A DNA stretch of 64,000 nucleotides from Burkholderia diffusa. GTDB taxonomy: Bacteria > Pseudomonadota > Gammaproteobacteria > Burkholderiales > Burkholderiaceae. Positions 26,212-34,532 of the stretch are shown piece after piece; position 1 is the stretch's first letter; each line of letters begins with the position of its first letter. Below the pieces are notes generated by a model that had not been told where the DNA came from, ran no database searches, and was given only the letters and a program-made list of their open reading frames with translations. Made by a program: the position numbers and the translations under genes. The stretch covers positions 62,001 through 126,000 of the forward strand of contig NZ_CABVPN010000003.1 in NCBI RefSeq assembly GCF_902499115.1, in the 5' to 3' direction.

Positions 26212-27036
26212 TCAGTCGACCAGTTCGCCGCTCGGTTCATAGAACGGATAAGGCCCGTCGCCTTCGTCCACGTACACGTGATGGGACATCATTCCCCCTT
26301 CCGGCGTATGCACGTGGACCGCGAACGCGGGCGGCTCGAGCCGGAACGCGGACGGCGCGTCCGCGCGCAGGTCGAACGCGACCTGGTGCGCGGGCGCCGG
26401 CACGGCCGACGCAAGCGTGCCGCCGAAGCGCGTGAACATCGTCCGGTGCACGTGGCCGCACAGCACGCGTTCCACGTTCGGATGGCCGCGCAGCAGCGCA
26501 TCGAGTTTCGCGGCGGCGGCGGGCGCGAGGCGCAGCGCGTCCATGTGCCCGATCCCGGATGCGAACGGCGGATGGTGCAGCGCGACGATCACCGGCCGGT
26601 CGCGCGCGGCGTCGAGCTGCGCGGCGAGCCACGCGAGCCGCGCGTCGCACAGGTCGCCGTGGCTGGCGCCTGGCACCTGCGAATCGAGCGCGAGCACGCG
26701 CACGGCGCCGATGTCGAGTGCGTACTGCACGAATTCGCCGTCCTGCAATTCGGGGCGATCGGCGAACGCGCGGCGCAGCCCCGCGCGATCGTCGTGATTG
26801 CCGACCATCAGGTAATACGGAATCTCGAGCGGCGCGAGCAGGTCGCGCAGATGGCGGTATTCGTCGTCGTGGCCGAAGTCGGTCAGGTCGCCCGTGACGA
26901 GCACCGCGTCGGGACGCGGCACCAGCGCGTTGAGCTTCGCGATGCAGCGTGCGAGCGCGGCGGCGGTGTCGACGCGCCGGTACGCGAGCTGGCCCGGACG
27001 CTTGATGTGGAGATCGCTGATTTGAGCAAGCAGCAT
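26212..27036 (-). CDS. Metallophosphodiesterase (CpdA/GpdQ-like)
   Basis: A 274-residue calcineurin-like phosphoesterase. All five metal-binding blocks are present: QISDLHIKRPG (Asp8, His10), VTGDLTDFG, LMVGNHDDR, IVALHHPPF and LCGHVHRTMF. This places it in the class III phosphodiesterase group with CpdA (cAMP) and GpdQ (glycerophosphodiesters). It is the last gene of the ABC importer operon, 42 bp after the ATPase gene, so it probably hydrolyses the imported ligand. No signal peptide is visible, so it should be cytoplasmic. Confidence 0.88.
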   Translation of the reverse strand: MLLAQISDLHIKRPGQLAYRRVDTAAALARCIAKLNALVPRPDAVLVTGDLTDFGHDDEYRHLRDLLAPLEIPYYLMVGNHDDRAGLRRAFADRPELQDGEFVQYALDIGAVRVLALDSQVPGASHGDLCDARLAWLAAQLDAARDRPVIVALHHPPFASGIGHMDALRLAPAAAAKLDALLRGHPNVERVLCGHVHRTMFTRFGGTLASAVPAPAHQVAFDLRADAPSAFRLEPPAFAVHVHTPEGGMMSHHVYVDEGDGPYPFYEPSGELVD

Positions 27037-27078
27037 CGTCGTTCCTCGGAATGTCTGGTTATCGTTGGGCGGTGTTAC

Positions 27079-28110
27079 TCACGCGGCGAGTGCGATCAGG
27101 CCCTCCGCCGCGATCGCGAGGCCGACCGCCGTGCCGCGCGCGAGCTCGATGCGGCCCGGCACGTCGATGACGAGCGCGTCGGGTGCCGCATGCTCGATCG
27201 TGAGCCGCGTGCGCTCGCCAAGGAACGCGCACGCGCCGATCGCGCCGCGCAGCGGCGCATGCGCGGGATCGGCGAGCTGCGCATCCTCCGGGCGGAAGAA
27301 CCACTCGTCGGCGGCGTGCGGCGTGACGATCGAGCCACCGGTCGTCACGAGCGCGCCGTCCCGCCATTGTCCCGCAAGCCGGTTCAGCGTGCCGATGAAC
27401 TGCGCGACCGTGCGGTTCGCCGGCCGGTAATAGATGTCGCGCGGCGTGCCGATCTGCTCGATGCGGCCCGCGCCCATCACGACGATCCGGTCGCCGAGCT
27501 CCATCGCCTCGGCCTGGTCGTGCGTGACGTACACGGTCGTCACACCGAGGTCGCGCAGCAGCGTATTCATCTCGCGGCGCAGCACGTCGCGCAGCTTCGC
27601 GTCGAGCGCGGTCAGCGGCTCGTCGAGCAGCAGCACGCGCGGGCGCACCGCGAGCGCGCGCGCCAGCGCGACACGCTGGCGCTGGCCGCCCGACAACTGA
27701 TCGACCGGTTTGTCCGCATGCGCGTCGAGCCGCATCATCGCGAGCAATTCGTCGACGCGTTCGCGCAACGCGCGCGGCTCCGTCTTGCGGATCTTCAGTC
27801 CGTAGCCGACGTTGCCGCGCACCGTCAGGTTCGGGAACAGCGCGTAGTTCTGGAACACCATGCCGACCTGGCGGCGCTCGATCGGAAGCGCGGTCACGTC
27901 GTCGCCGCCGAACAGGATCGTGCCGCCGGCGTCCGGCGTGTCGAGGCCGGCGATCAGGCGCAACGTCGTCGTCTTGCCGCAGCCCGACGGGCCGAGCAGC
28001 ACGAGCGTCTCGCCCGCGCCGATCGACAGGTCGAGCGGTTCGAGCACGCGCGTGCCGCGGAACGTCTTCGCGCAGCGGGTCAGGGTGATGGGAGTGGAAT
28101 CGAGTTTCAT
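27079..28110 (-). CDS. ABC importer ATPase (PotA/FbpC/PhnT-like)
   Basis: The protein has 343 residues. Walker A is GPSGCGKTTTLRLIAG, the Q-loop is VFQNYALFPNLT, the signature is LSGGQRQRVALARAL, Walker B is VLLLDEPLTALDA and the switch His is YVTHDQAEAM. A C-terminal TOBE-like domain follows from residue about 240. It energises import through the two permeases encoded just upstream. The family covers Fe(III), polyamine and 2-aminoethylphosphonate systems, so sequence alone does not settle the ligand. Confidence 0.92.
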   Translation of the reverse strand: MKLDSTPITLTRCAKTFRGTRVLEPLDLSIGAGETLVLLGPSGCGKTTTLRLIAGLDTPDAGGTILFGGDDVTALPIERRQVGMVFQNYALFPNLTVRGNVGYGLKIRKTEPRALRERVDELLAMMRLDAHADKPVDQLSGGQRQRVALARALAVRPRVLLLDEPLTALDAKLRDVLRREMNTLLRDLGVTTVYVTHDQAEAMELGDRIVVMGAGRIEQIGTPRDIYYRPANRTVAQFIGTLNRLAGQWRDGALVTTGGSIVTPHAADEWFFRPEDAQLADPAHAPLRGAIGACAFLGERTRLTIEHAAPDALVIDVPGRIELARGTAVGLAIAAEGLIALAA

Positions 28111-28134
28111 GGGAGCGGGAAAGTCAACGCAGGG

Positions 28135-29031
28135 TCAGCGCGGGCGACGCTTCAGCGCGCGCGTGCCGGACGGATCGACGCCGAGCCACTGCATCGCGAC
28201 GAGAAGCGGCAGCGTCATCAGCAGGAACACGATCGTGTAGGCGCTGCCGACCTCGAGGCGCAGCGATGCGTAGGTGTCGGCGAGCCCGACGGGCAACGTC
28301 TTCGTGTCGGGCGTATGCAGCATCCACGTCAGGTTGAATTCGCCGATCGACAGCGTGAGCACCGCGAGCGCGCCCGCGACGATGCCGGGGCGCAGGTTCG
28401 GCAGCACGATCGTGACGAAGCGCGTGACGAACGACGCGCCGAGGCTCGCCGCGCCTTCCTCGAGCGTGCGCAGGTCGGCACCGGCGGCAACCGCCGCGAC
28501 CGCGCGCACCATGAACGGCAGCGTGAACACGACGTGGCCGACGACGATGAACCACAGGCTCATCCGGAACGCGGTGAAGCCGCCGTACACGACCAGCAGC
28601 GCGAGCGCCGAGGCGAGGCCCGGCAGCGCGACCGGCAGCACGAGCGCTTCCTCGATCACGCGGGCGACGCGGTTCTTGCTGCGTGCCAGCGCATAGCCGG
28701 CCGGCACGCCGACGACGAGCACGATCGCGAGCGTCGCGAACGCGACGCCGAGCGACAGCGCGACCGACCCCTGGTATTGCTGCCACACCTGTTCGAGCCA
28801 GCGCAGCGTGAGGCCGCTCGACAGCCCGCGGAAATAGTTGACGGTGAGGCCCGCGAGCACCGACATCACGACGGGCACGATCAGGAACGCGCACAGCAGC
28901 AGCGTGACGCCCCATTGCAGCGCGGCGATTGCACGCGCGCCCGACACGCGCGGCGCGCGCCGTGCGGCGCCGTGCGCATGCGACGGGGCGGGTGCCGGCG
29001 ACGGCGCCGACGAACCGGAAAGCGATTGCAT
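28135..29031 (-). CDS. ABC importer permease, second subunit
   Basis: A 298-residue inner-membrane protein. An Ala/Pro/Ser-rich N-terminal cytoplasmic leader (residues 1-30) precedes six helices. The ATPase-coupling EAA loop reads EEGAASLGASFVTRFVTIVLPNL. It belongs to the BPD_transp_1 (PotC-like) family and would pair with the permease encoded 10 bp upstream in transcription. Its own gene is 24 bp before the ATPase gene. Confidence 0.9.
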   Translation of the reverse strand: MQSLSGSSAPSPAPAPSHAHGAARRAPRVSGARAIAALQWGVTLLLCAFLIVPVVMSVLAGLTVNYFRGLSSGLTLRWLEQVWQQYQGSVALSLGVAFATLAIVLVVGVPAGYALARSKNRVARVIEEALVLPVALPGLASALALLVVYGGFTAFRMSLWFIVVGHVVFTLPFMVRAVAAVAAGADLRTLEEGAASLGASFVTRFVTIVLPNLRPGIVAGALAVLTLSIGEFNLTWMLHTPDTKTLPVGLADTYASLRLEVGSAYTIVFLLMTLPLLVAMQWLGVDPSGTRALKRRPR

Positions 29032-29041
29032 GAAGAAATCC

Positions 29042-29866
29042 TCAGGCCGCGGCGGCGGCGGTGTGGCCGGTGAAGCGGCGCGCGAGCGCGAGCACGGCCC
29101 AGGTGACGATGCCGAGCACGATCGACAGGCCGGCCGCCGTCGCGATGTTCGCGTTCAGCGTGAATTCGGTATAGATCGTCATCGGCAGCACGTTCAGGTC
29201 GGTGGCGAGCGTGAAGGCGGTGCCGAACGCGCCCATCGCGGTCGCGAAGCAGATCGCGCCGGCCGCGATCAGGCCTGGCGCGAGCGCCGGCAGCACGATG
29301 TCGACGAAGATGCGCCACGGCGACGCGCCGAGCGAGCGCGCGGCTTCCTCGAGCGACGCGTCGAGCTTCGACGCGGCCGCGATCACCGTGACGATCACGC
29401 GCGGAATCGAGAAGTACAGGTAGCCGACGAACAGCCCCGCAACCGAATACGCGAAGACCCACTTGTCGCCGGTCAGCTTCGCGGACAGCATCCCGATCAG
29501 CCCTTGCCGGCCGGCGAGCATGATCACCATGAAGCCGACCACGACGCCCGGGAACGCGAGCGGAAAGGTGAGCAGCGCGAGCAGCACGCGCTTGCCGGCG
29601 AATTCGCGGCGCGCCAGCAGCAGGCCCGAGATCGTCGACAGCGCGAGCGTCGCGAGCGTGACGCCGGCCGACAACGCAACCGTTTCACCGAGGCTCTTCA
29701 TGTAACGCGCGTTGCCGAGCAGCGTCGCGTACTGCGTGAAGAACGCGCCGTCGGCGGACACCTGCACGAGTGCCGCCATCGGCAGCAGCCAGAACGCGGC
29801 GAACACCGCGAGCGCCGGCGCGACGAGCGCGACGCGCCAGCGCAGCGGGAAAGTCAGGTCGAGCAT
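29042..29866 (-). CDS. ABC importer permease, first subunit
   Basis: A 274-residue inner-membrane permease with six helices. The EAA loop EEAARSLGASPWRIFVDIVLPALAPG, the site where the ATPase docks, is well conserved. It is a PotB/PhnU-like BPD_transp_1 protein. It follows the binding-protein gene by 16 bp, which indicates one transcript. Confidence 0.9.
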   Translation of the reverse strand: MLDLTFPLRWRVALVAPALAVFAAFWLLPMAALVQVSADGAFFTQYATLLGNARYMKSLGETVALSAGVTLATLALSTISGLLLARREFAGKRVLLALLTFPLAFPGVVVGFMVIMLAGRQGLIGMLSAKLTGDKWVFAYSVAGLFVGYLYFSIPRVIVTVIAAASKLDASLEEAARSLGASPWRIFVDIVLPALAPGLIAAGAICFATAMGAFGTAFTLATDLNVLPMTIYTEFTLNANIATAAGLSIVLGIVTWAVLALARRFTGHTAAAAA

Positions 29867-29882
29867 GGCTTGAGTCCGGCGC

Positions 29883-30911
29883 TTACTGCATCACCTGCAG
29901 GTATTGTTGGCCGAACGCCTGCTGACCGGCGGCCATCTTGCCGAAGTCGACCGATTTCGCCCGCGCATATTCGCTCGCCGGCAGGAACTTCGCGGCGACG
30001 TCGGCGCCGAGCGTCTGCGCGCGCACCGGACGCAGGTATGCGTTGGCCCACAGCTTCTGGCCTTCGTCGGACAGCACGAAGTCGAGCACCTTCCTGCCGT
30101 TCGCATCGTGCGGCGCGCCCTTGACGAGGCTCATCACGTACGGCACCGCGATCGTGCCTTCCTTCGGAATCACGAACTCGACGTTCGCGTGATCCTTGTA
30201 CTTCGCGCGATACGCGTCGAAGTCGTAGTCGAGCAGGATCGGAATCTCGCCGGACAGCACGCGCGCATACGCGGTCTGCTTCGGCACGATAGGCGCGTTG
30301 GCCTTCAGCTTGCGGAACCAGTCGAGCGCCGGCTTGAAGTTGTCGAGGCTGCCGCCGAGCGCCTGGTTGACGGCGACCGCGCCCGCATAGCCGACGAACG
30401 CGCTCGACGGATCGAGGTAGCCGACCATCCCCTTGTATTCGGGCTTCAGCAGGTCGGCCCACGAGCGCGGAACCGGCTTCCCGTCGAGCGCGTCCTTGTT
30501 CACGAAGAAGCCGAGCGTGCCCGAGTGGATCGCGAACCAGTAGCCCTGCGGGTCTTTCAGGTTCGCGGGGATGTCGTTCCAGTGCGCGGGCTTGTACGGC
30601 GCGATCACGTCCTTGTCCTTCGCCTGGAACGCCGACGACACGCCGAGATAGACGACGTCGGCGACCGGGCTCTTCTGCTCGGCGATCAGCTGCGCGATCG
30701 CCTGGCCCGAGTTCTTGTTGTCGAACGGCACGCGGATGCCGGTCTTTTGCTTGATCGCCGCGATCTGCGCGGCCCAGTCTGCCCATTCGGGCGGGCAGTT
30801 GTAGCAGATCGCGGTTTCGTCGGCGTGGGCGGCGGGTGCGAACGCGACGAGCGCGGCGCAGGCGAGGGGTGCCGCGAGCACGCGCAGCAGCGAGGTCAGG
30901 CGAAAGGACAC
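29883..30911 (-). CDS. ABC importer periplasmic substrate-binding protein
   Basis: A 342-residue protein with a signal peptide cleaved near PAAHA-DETAICYNC. Two Cys residues close to the mature N-terminus (CYNC) are unusual. The fold is solute-binding family 1 (PotD/PhnS-like): YLGVSSAFQAKDKDVIAPYK, WFAIHSGTLGFFVNKDAL, WADLLKPEYKGMVGYLDPSSAF and IPYV-like FVIPKEGTIAVPYVMSLVKGAPH. PhnS of the aminoethylphosphonate importer has a similar layout. The ligand is unknown; the operon's phosphodiesterase suggests an organophosphodiester. Confidence 0.9.
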   Translation of the reverse strand: MSFRLTSLLRVLAAPLACAALVAFAPAAHADETAICYNCPPEWADWAAQIAAIKQKTGIRVPFDNKNSGQAIAQLIAEQKSPVADVVYLGVSSAFQAKDKDVIAPYKPAHWNDIPANLKDPQGYWFAIHSGTLGFFVNKDALDGKPVPRSWADLLKPEYKGMVGYLDPSSAFVGYAGAVAVNQALGGSLDNFKPALDWFRKLKANAPIVPKQTAYARVLSGEIPILLDYDFDAYRAKYKDHANVEFVIPKEGTIAVPYVMSLVKGAPHDANGRKVLDFVLSDEGQKLWANAYLRPVRAQTLGADVAAKFLPASEYARAKSVDFGKMAAGQQAFGQQYLQVMQ

Positions 30912-30975
30912 GGTGGGTCTCCGGGCAGGGTAAGGGTATGTCGCCGCGCCGTGCGCGATGGCGCGGCGCGTGCGT

Positions 30976-32001
30976 TCAGGCCTGGTGCAACTGAAGGTCG
31001 GCGGCCGGCGGCGCGACCGTCGCGCCGTCGCGCACGGTATGCGGCAGGATCAGCGACGTGCGCTCGATCGTCGCGCCGCCGATGCATTCGACGAGACGCC
31101 GCCATGCATGGCGGCCGATGTCCTGGTTCGGCGTCGCGACGCTCGCGAGCGGCGGCGCGAGCAACTCGCCGATCGCGATGCCGTCGAAGCCGAGCACCGA
31201 CAGGTCGTCGGGAATCGAGAAGCCCGCGCGGCGCAGGCCGCGCATGACGACCATCGCGAGCAGGTCGTTGCTGCAGAAGAGGGCGGTCGGGCGCGTGGCC
31301 TGCGCGGTGAGGTGCGCGAGCACCGCGTCGGGCAACTCGGCCGCGTTGAAGTCGACTTCGACCGGCGGCAGCGTCGCGACGCCGGCTTCCTCGAGTGCCT
31401 GCGCGTAGCCGAGATGGCGCTGGCGTGCGCGATCCGACGCGGCGAGCGAGCCGGCCAGCATCAGCACGCGGCGATGACCGCGCGCGGTCAGCAGACGGAC
31501 GCCGTCATAGGCGGCGCGGCGGTTGTCGACCGACACCGACGGGCGGCGTTGCGTGTCGTTGTGCATCAGCACGTAATGCGGGCCGTCGCGGTCGAGCATG
31601 TCGAGCAGCGGATGCGTGTCCGCATCGGCGACGGTCAGGATCAGCCCCTCGACGCGCTGCTCGCGCAGCGTCTCGATCGCATGGCGCTCGCGCGCCGCAT
31701 CGTATTCGGTCGTCATCAGGATCAGCTTGAAGCCGGCCGCGGTCGCGAGTTCGTCGATGCCCTGCAGGCAGTCGGCGAAGACCGGGTTCGACAGCGTCGG
31801 CACGACGACGCCGACGAGCCGCGTGCGCTCGCCGCGCAACTGCCGGCCGAGCGGGCTCGGGCGGAACTGCAGCGTGTCGATGGCGGTGCGGATCGTCGCC
31901 AGCGTGGCGGGGCTGACGGTGTGCGGCGCGTTGATCGCGCGCGAGACGGTGGCGATCGAGAAGCCGGCGAGCGCGGCGACGTCCTTGATGGTCGGGGTCA
32001 T
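30976..32001 (-). CDS. LacI-family transcriptional regulator
   Basis: The start MTPTIKDVAALAGFSIATVSRAIN gives 341 residues. The N-terminal LacI helix-turn-helix (AALAGFSIATVSRAINAPHTVSP) and hinge (LRGERTRLVGVVVPTLSNPVF) are intact. The effector domain has the usual FCSNDLLAMVVMRGLR and SVLGFDGIAIGELLAPPL. It is the first gene of the unit lacI, binding protein, two permeases, ATPase, phosphodiesterase, all on the minus strand. Two AAACGTTT operator cores lie directly upstream, which suggests autoregulation and control of the whole operon. Confidence 0.92.
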   Translation of the reverse strand: MTPTIKDVAALAGFSIATVSRAINAPHTVSPATLATIRTAIDTLQFRPSPLGRQLRGERTRLVGVVVPTLSNPVFADCLQGIDELATAAGFKLILMTTEYDAARERHAIETLREQRVEGLILTVADADTHPLLDMLDRDGPHYVLMHNDTQRRPSVSVDNRRAAYDGVRLLTARGHRRVLMLAGSLAASDRARQRHLGYAQALEEAGVATLPPVEVDFNAAELPDAVLAHLTAQATRPTALFCSNDLLAMVVMRGLRRAGFSIPDDLSVLGFDGIAIGELLAPPLASVATPNQDIGRHAWRRLVECIGGATIERTSLILPHTVRDGATVAPPAADLQLHQA

Positions 32002-32015
32002 GAAGTTACGCGATG

Positions 32016-32052
32016 TAAACGTTTTCGGCAGGGAAATTATCGAAAACGTTTG
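32016..32052. promoter_or_regulatory. Paired LacI-family operators
   Basis: Two copies of the palindromic core AAACGTTT with central CG, the hallmark of LacI-type operators, occur at 32017-32024 and 32044-32051. Their centres are 27 bp apart. Their flanks are also mirrored (AAACGTTTTCG and CGAAAACGTTT). They start 16 bp upstream of the LacI gene's ATG, consistent with repression of its promoter. Confidence 0.7.
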
Positions 32053-32319
32053 TGACCTCGCGATGACGCGCGAGACGTCTGTTTCGCGAGCAGCACGACA
32101 CAAACATCTGACGTTTGGCGCCCGGCGAGCGGGGCGGATTCGATTGTATCGGCGGATGCTGCGGCGCGGGACGAAATCGATGAAGGTGTCGCGTCGATGT
32201 CGATGACGGCGGATAGATCGGGGCGCGGACGGTGTGGGCCGACATGCTGCATCGCGATGCAATGCGCGTGAATCCGCTAACGCATGTGCAAGCAATGGTA
32301 GAATCGCGTCCGCCCTTTT

Positions 32320-32659
32320 GCCGGGGTGATGAAATTGGTAAACATAGCGGACTTAAACGATTGAGTGCCCGGCCGGAAACGGTCGGTGCAGAACCCTTCA
32401 AATTCGGCGAAACCCCTGATGCGCGCATCGAGGCAACGCCGAGCCAAGCCTCGCGGTACAGCTCAAGCGAGGAAGGTGTAGAGACTAGACGGGGGGCGCC
32501 TAAGGCGCACGGGCGGCGATCACGCCCGCGCGCGACGGCGAAGGCATAGTCCAGCGCACGAACGGCTTCGTTTCGACGCCGCCGGCTTTGAAAGAAGCAG
32601 TGTGACGAAAATCCGCCGCCTTGATTGGCTTGCCGGTTCAAGTCCGGTCCCCGGCACCA
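32320..32659 (+). tRNA. tRNA-Leu(UAA), split by a group I intron
   Basis: The 5' exon is 32320-32354 and the 3' exon 32608-32659, including an encoded CCA. They join to an 87-nt class II tRNA. The acceptor GCCGGGG pairs with CCCCGGC, the anticodon stem GCGGA pairs with TCCGC around the loop CTTAAAA (anticodon UAA), a long variable arm follows, and the T loop is TTCAAGT within a CCGG stem. The continuous gene would not fold as a tRNA without removing the 253-nt insert. A Rho-independent terminator lies 34 bp downstream. Confidence 0.93.
32355..32607 (+). ncRNA. Group I self-splicing intron in tRNA-Leu(UAA)
   Basis: The intron is inserted after U34, the first anticodon base. P1 is ACUUAA-ACGA-UUGAGU (32351-32366), with the splice-site U32354 opposite G32363. 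P2 is CCGGCCG-GAAA-CGGTCGG (32369-32386). P3 pairs 32395-32399 with 32472-32476. P4 pairs TCGGCG (32404-32409) with CGCCGA (32437-32442). P6 pairs CCTCGC (32449-32454) with GCGAGG (32467-32472). P7 pairs GACTA (32483-32487) with TAGTC (32547-32551). P8 is GCGCC-TAA-GGCGC. The last base is G (32607). The P, Q, R and S core strings resemble the IC3 introns of cyanobacterial tRNA-Leu. It carries no reading frame or homing endonuclease. Confidence 0.92.
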
Positions 32660-32692
32660 GATTCGCTTCAATGCGATGCCATGAAGTTCAGA

Positions 32693-32733
32693 AGACCCGC
32701 GAGAAACACGTTTCTCGCGGGTCTTTTGTTTTC
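32693..32733 (+). terminator. Rho-independent terminator of the tRNA
   Basis: AGACCCGCGAGAAA and TTTCTCGCGGGTCT form a perfect 14-bp stem with loop CACG, followed by TTTTGTTTT. It ends the tRNA-Leu transcript. The rest of the 379-bp gap to the porin gene shows no gene; the porin promoter should lie in 32880-33020. Confidence 0.9.
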
Positions 32734-33038
32734 AGGCCCTGCTCGGGTGCCCTTCACGTCCGAGGGCATGCGGGTGTATGCCGGCGTATGGGTACGGGCT
32801 GTTACGCGTCGCACGTCGTCGCCCCCGATGAAGTGGTCTTTACCGCCTTGCTATCCGGTTTCCGTGCCGAAAAATAGTCTCTGTTCCGGAGAGCACCTTT
32901 CCGCTGCCGGTCACTAACAGTAGAAAAACGGCTCATTACACTGCGCCCGTCGCATCGCGGGATACATCGACGCGGCACGCATTCGCAGCGCGCAAGCCTT
33001 GCGACCAGCAAACGAGAGACCTTGGGGGGTAAATCATC

Positions 33039-34187
33039 ATGAACAAGCGTTGGGGGATCATCGTGCCAGCCGCGTTGCTTGCCACCGCCGCGCATGCGCA
33101 AAGCAGCGTGACGCTCTACGGCAAGATCGAGGACGGTATCAACTACACGAGCAACGCACGCGGCCACGGTACCGTGCAACTGCAAAGCGGCTACGATTAC
33201 GGCAGCCGCTGGGGCATCAGGGGTACAGAGGACCTCGGCGGAGGCTACCAGGCCATCTTCACGCTCGAGAGCGGTTTCGACGTCAACAACGGGAAAATGA
33301 GCCAGGGCGGCCGGGAATTCGGCCGTCAGGCTTTCGTCGGCATCGCGTCGGAGCGTTACGGCACCGTGACGTTCGGCCGCCAGTACGATCCGAGCGTCGA
33401 CATTTTCTCGCCGCTCACCGCGAACGGAAACTGGACGGGCTATCTGTTTGCGCATCCCTACGACAACGACAACACCGATTACTCGTTCCGGGTGAACAAC
33501 TCGGTGAAATACGTGTCGCCCGTGTGGCACGGGATTACCGCGGAAGCCATGTACGGATTCAGCAATCAGGCGGGCGGCTTTGCGAACAATCGTCTGTATG
33601 GCGCCGCGCTGCAGTACCAGCAGGGCGGGCTGACGGTCGGCGCGTCGTATTTGAAGATCAACAACGCACACAATGGCGATACGACCGGCGCGATCACCGG
33701 CGATAACACGTTCGATGCGTCGTCGCAGCAGAACATCGGCATCGGCGTGAACTACGCGTTTGCGAATGCGCTCGTCGGGTTCACATACTCGCACGTGGAT
33801 GTGTACGATCCGACGTCCAATGCGTATTTCACCGGGACGACGCAGCCGGCCGGCGGCACATGGAACGCGTGGAAATTCGATAACTTCGAGGTCAACGGGC
33901 TCTATCATTTCACGCCCGCGTTGTACCTCGGCGCGGCTTACACCTATACGCAGGCCCGTGTCGCCTCGACGGTCGGCTCGTTCAATCCGAAGTGGCATCA
34001 GCTGAGCACGAAGTTGAATTACGACATGTCGAAGCGCACGTCGGTATTCGTGGAAGGGGTCTATCAGCATGCAATGAACGCACACACCGGGACCGACTTC
34101 GACTACGCGTACGTTCCGGGCGCGGCCGACATCTCGTCGAGCCCGAACCAGTACGTCGTGCGTGTCGCGCTACTGCATCATTTCTGA
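33039..34187 (+). CDS. Outer-membrane porin (Gram-negative porin family, Porin_4)
   Basis: A 382-residue protein with signal peptide MNKRWGIIVPAALLATAAHA. The mature part begins QSSVTLYGKIEDGINYTSNARG, the standard first strand of Burkholderia/Neisseria trimeric porins. Also typical are the SRWGIRGTEDLGGGYQAIF segment, RQAFVGIASERYGTVTFGRQYDP and a C-terminal strand ending in Phe (VVRVALLHHF), needed for BAM-dependent assembly. It forms a 16-stranded general diffusion pore. A terminator follows the gene. Confidence 0.95.
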   Translation: MNKRWGIIVPAALLATAAHAQSSVTLYGKIEDGINYTSNARGHGTVQLQSGYDYGSRWGIRGTEDLGGGYQAIFTLESGFDVNNGKMSQGGREFGRQAFVGIASERYGTVTFGRQYDPSVDIFSPLTANGNWTGYLFAHPYDNDNTDYSFRVNNSVKYVSPVWHGITAEAMYGFSNQAGGFANNRLYGAALQYQQGGLTVGASYLKINNAHNGDTTGAITGDNTFDASSQQNIGIGVNYAFANALVGFTYSHVDVYDPTSNAYFTGTTQPAGGTWNAWKFDNFEVNGLYHFTPALYLGAAYTYTQARVASTVGSFNPKWHQLSTKLNYDMSKRTSVFVEGVYQHAMNAHTGTDFDYAYVPGAADISSSPNQYVVRVALLHHF

Positions 34188-34321
34188 CACGGCTGCTGTT
34201 CGCGGGCACCGTTCGCCAGCCACCGCATCGGCCCGCACGCGATAGCGTGAAGGATCGCGGGCCGTTCTCCTCTTGCAGTGGTGCCGGACGGGTGGATCGC
34301 GTGGAGTCCGGCCTCGATAAG

Positions 34322-34354
34322 ACCCGCGAGATGCCATGCACTCGCGGGTTTTTC
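34322..34354 (+). terminator. Rho-independent terminator after the porin gene
   Basis: ACCCGCGAG (34322-34330) and CTCGCGGGT (34341-34349) pair over 9 bp and are followed by TTTTTC. The stem shares ACCCGCGAG with the tRNA terminator 1.6 kb upstream. The gap from 34188 to 34532 holds nothing else recognisable apart from the probable promoter of the flavin reductase gene. Confidence 0.75.
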
Positions 34355-34532
34355 ATTGTGCGCGCCGCCCGCATCGGCGTTGCAACGCTGCCCGCGGTGC
34401 AGCTTCGCTGCGACGAACGTGAGGCCATGTGATACTTGGAACACACGTCGCGCCGCACGCATGTGCTTCACCGGCACACGCACCTGCGCCGAGCGCTTTC
34501 AACACAATTTGCCTGTCGCAACACGATCCGCC

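Noticed and set aside
25954..29073. A 1039-codon plus-strand frame across the phosphodiesterase and ABC genes
   Set aside because: It is antisense to well-supported genes and has the usual Arg/His/Asp-rich shadow composition.
32660..33038. An integrase attachment site or genomic island at the tRNA-Leu gene
   Set aside because: No duplicate of the tRNA 3' end and no integrase gene occur nearby. The terminator and porin promoter account for the gap.
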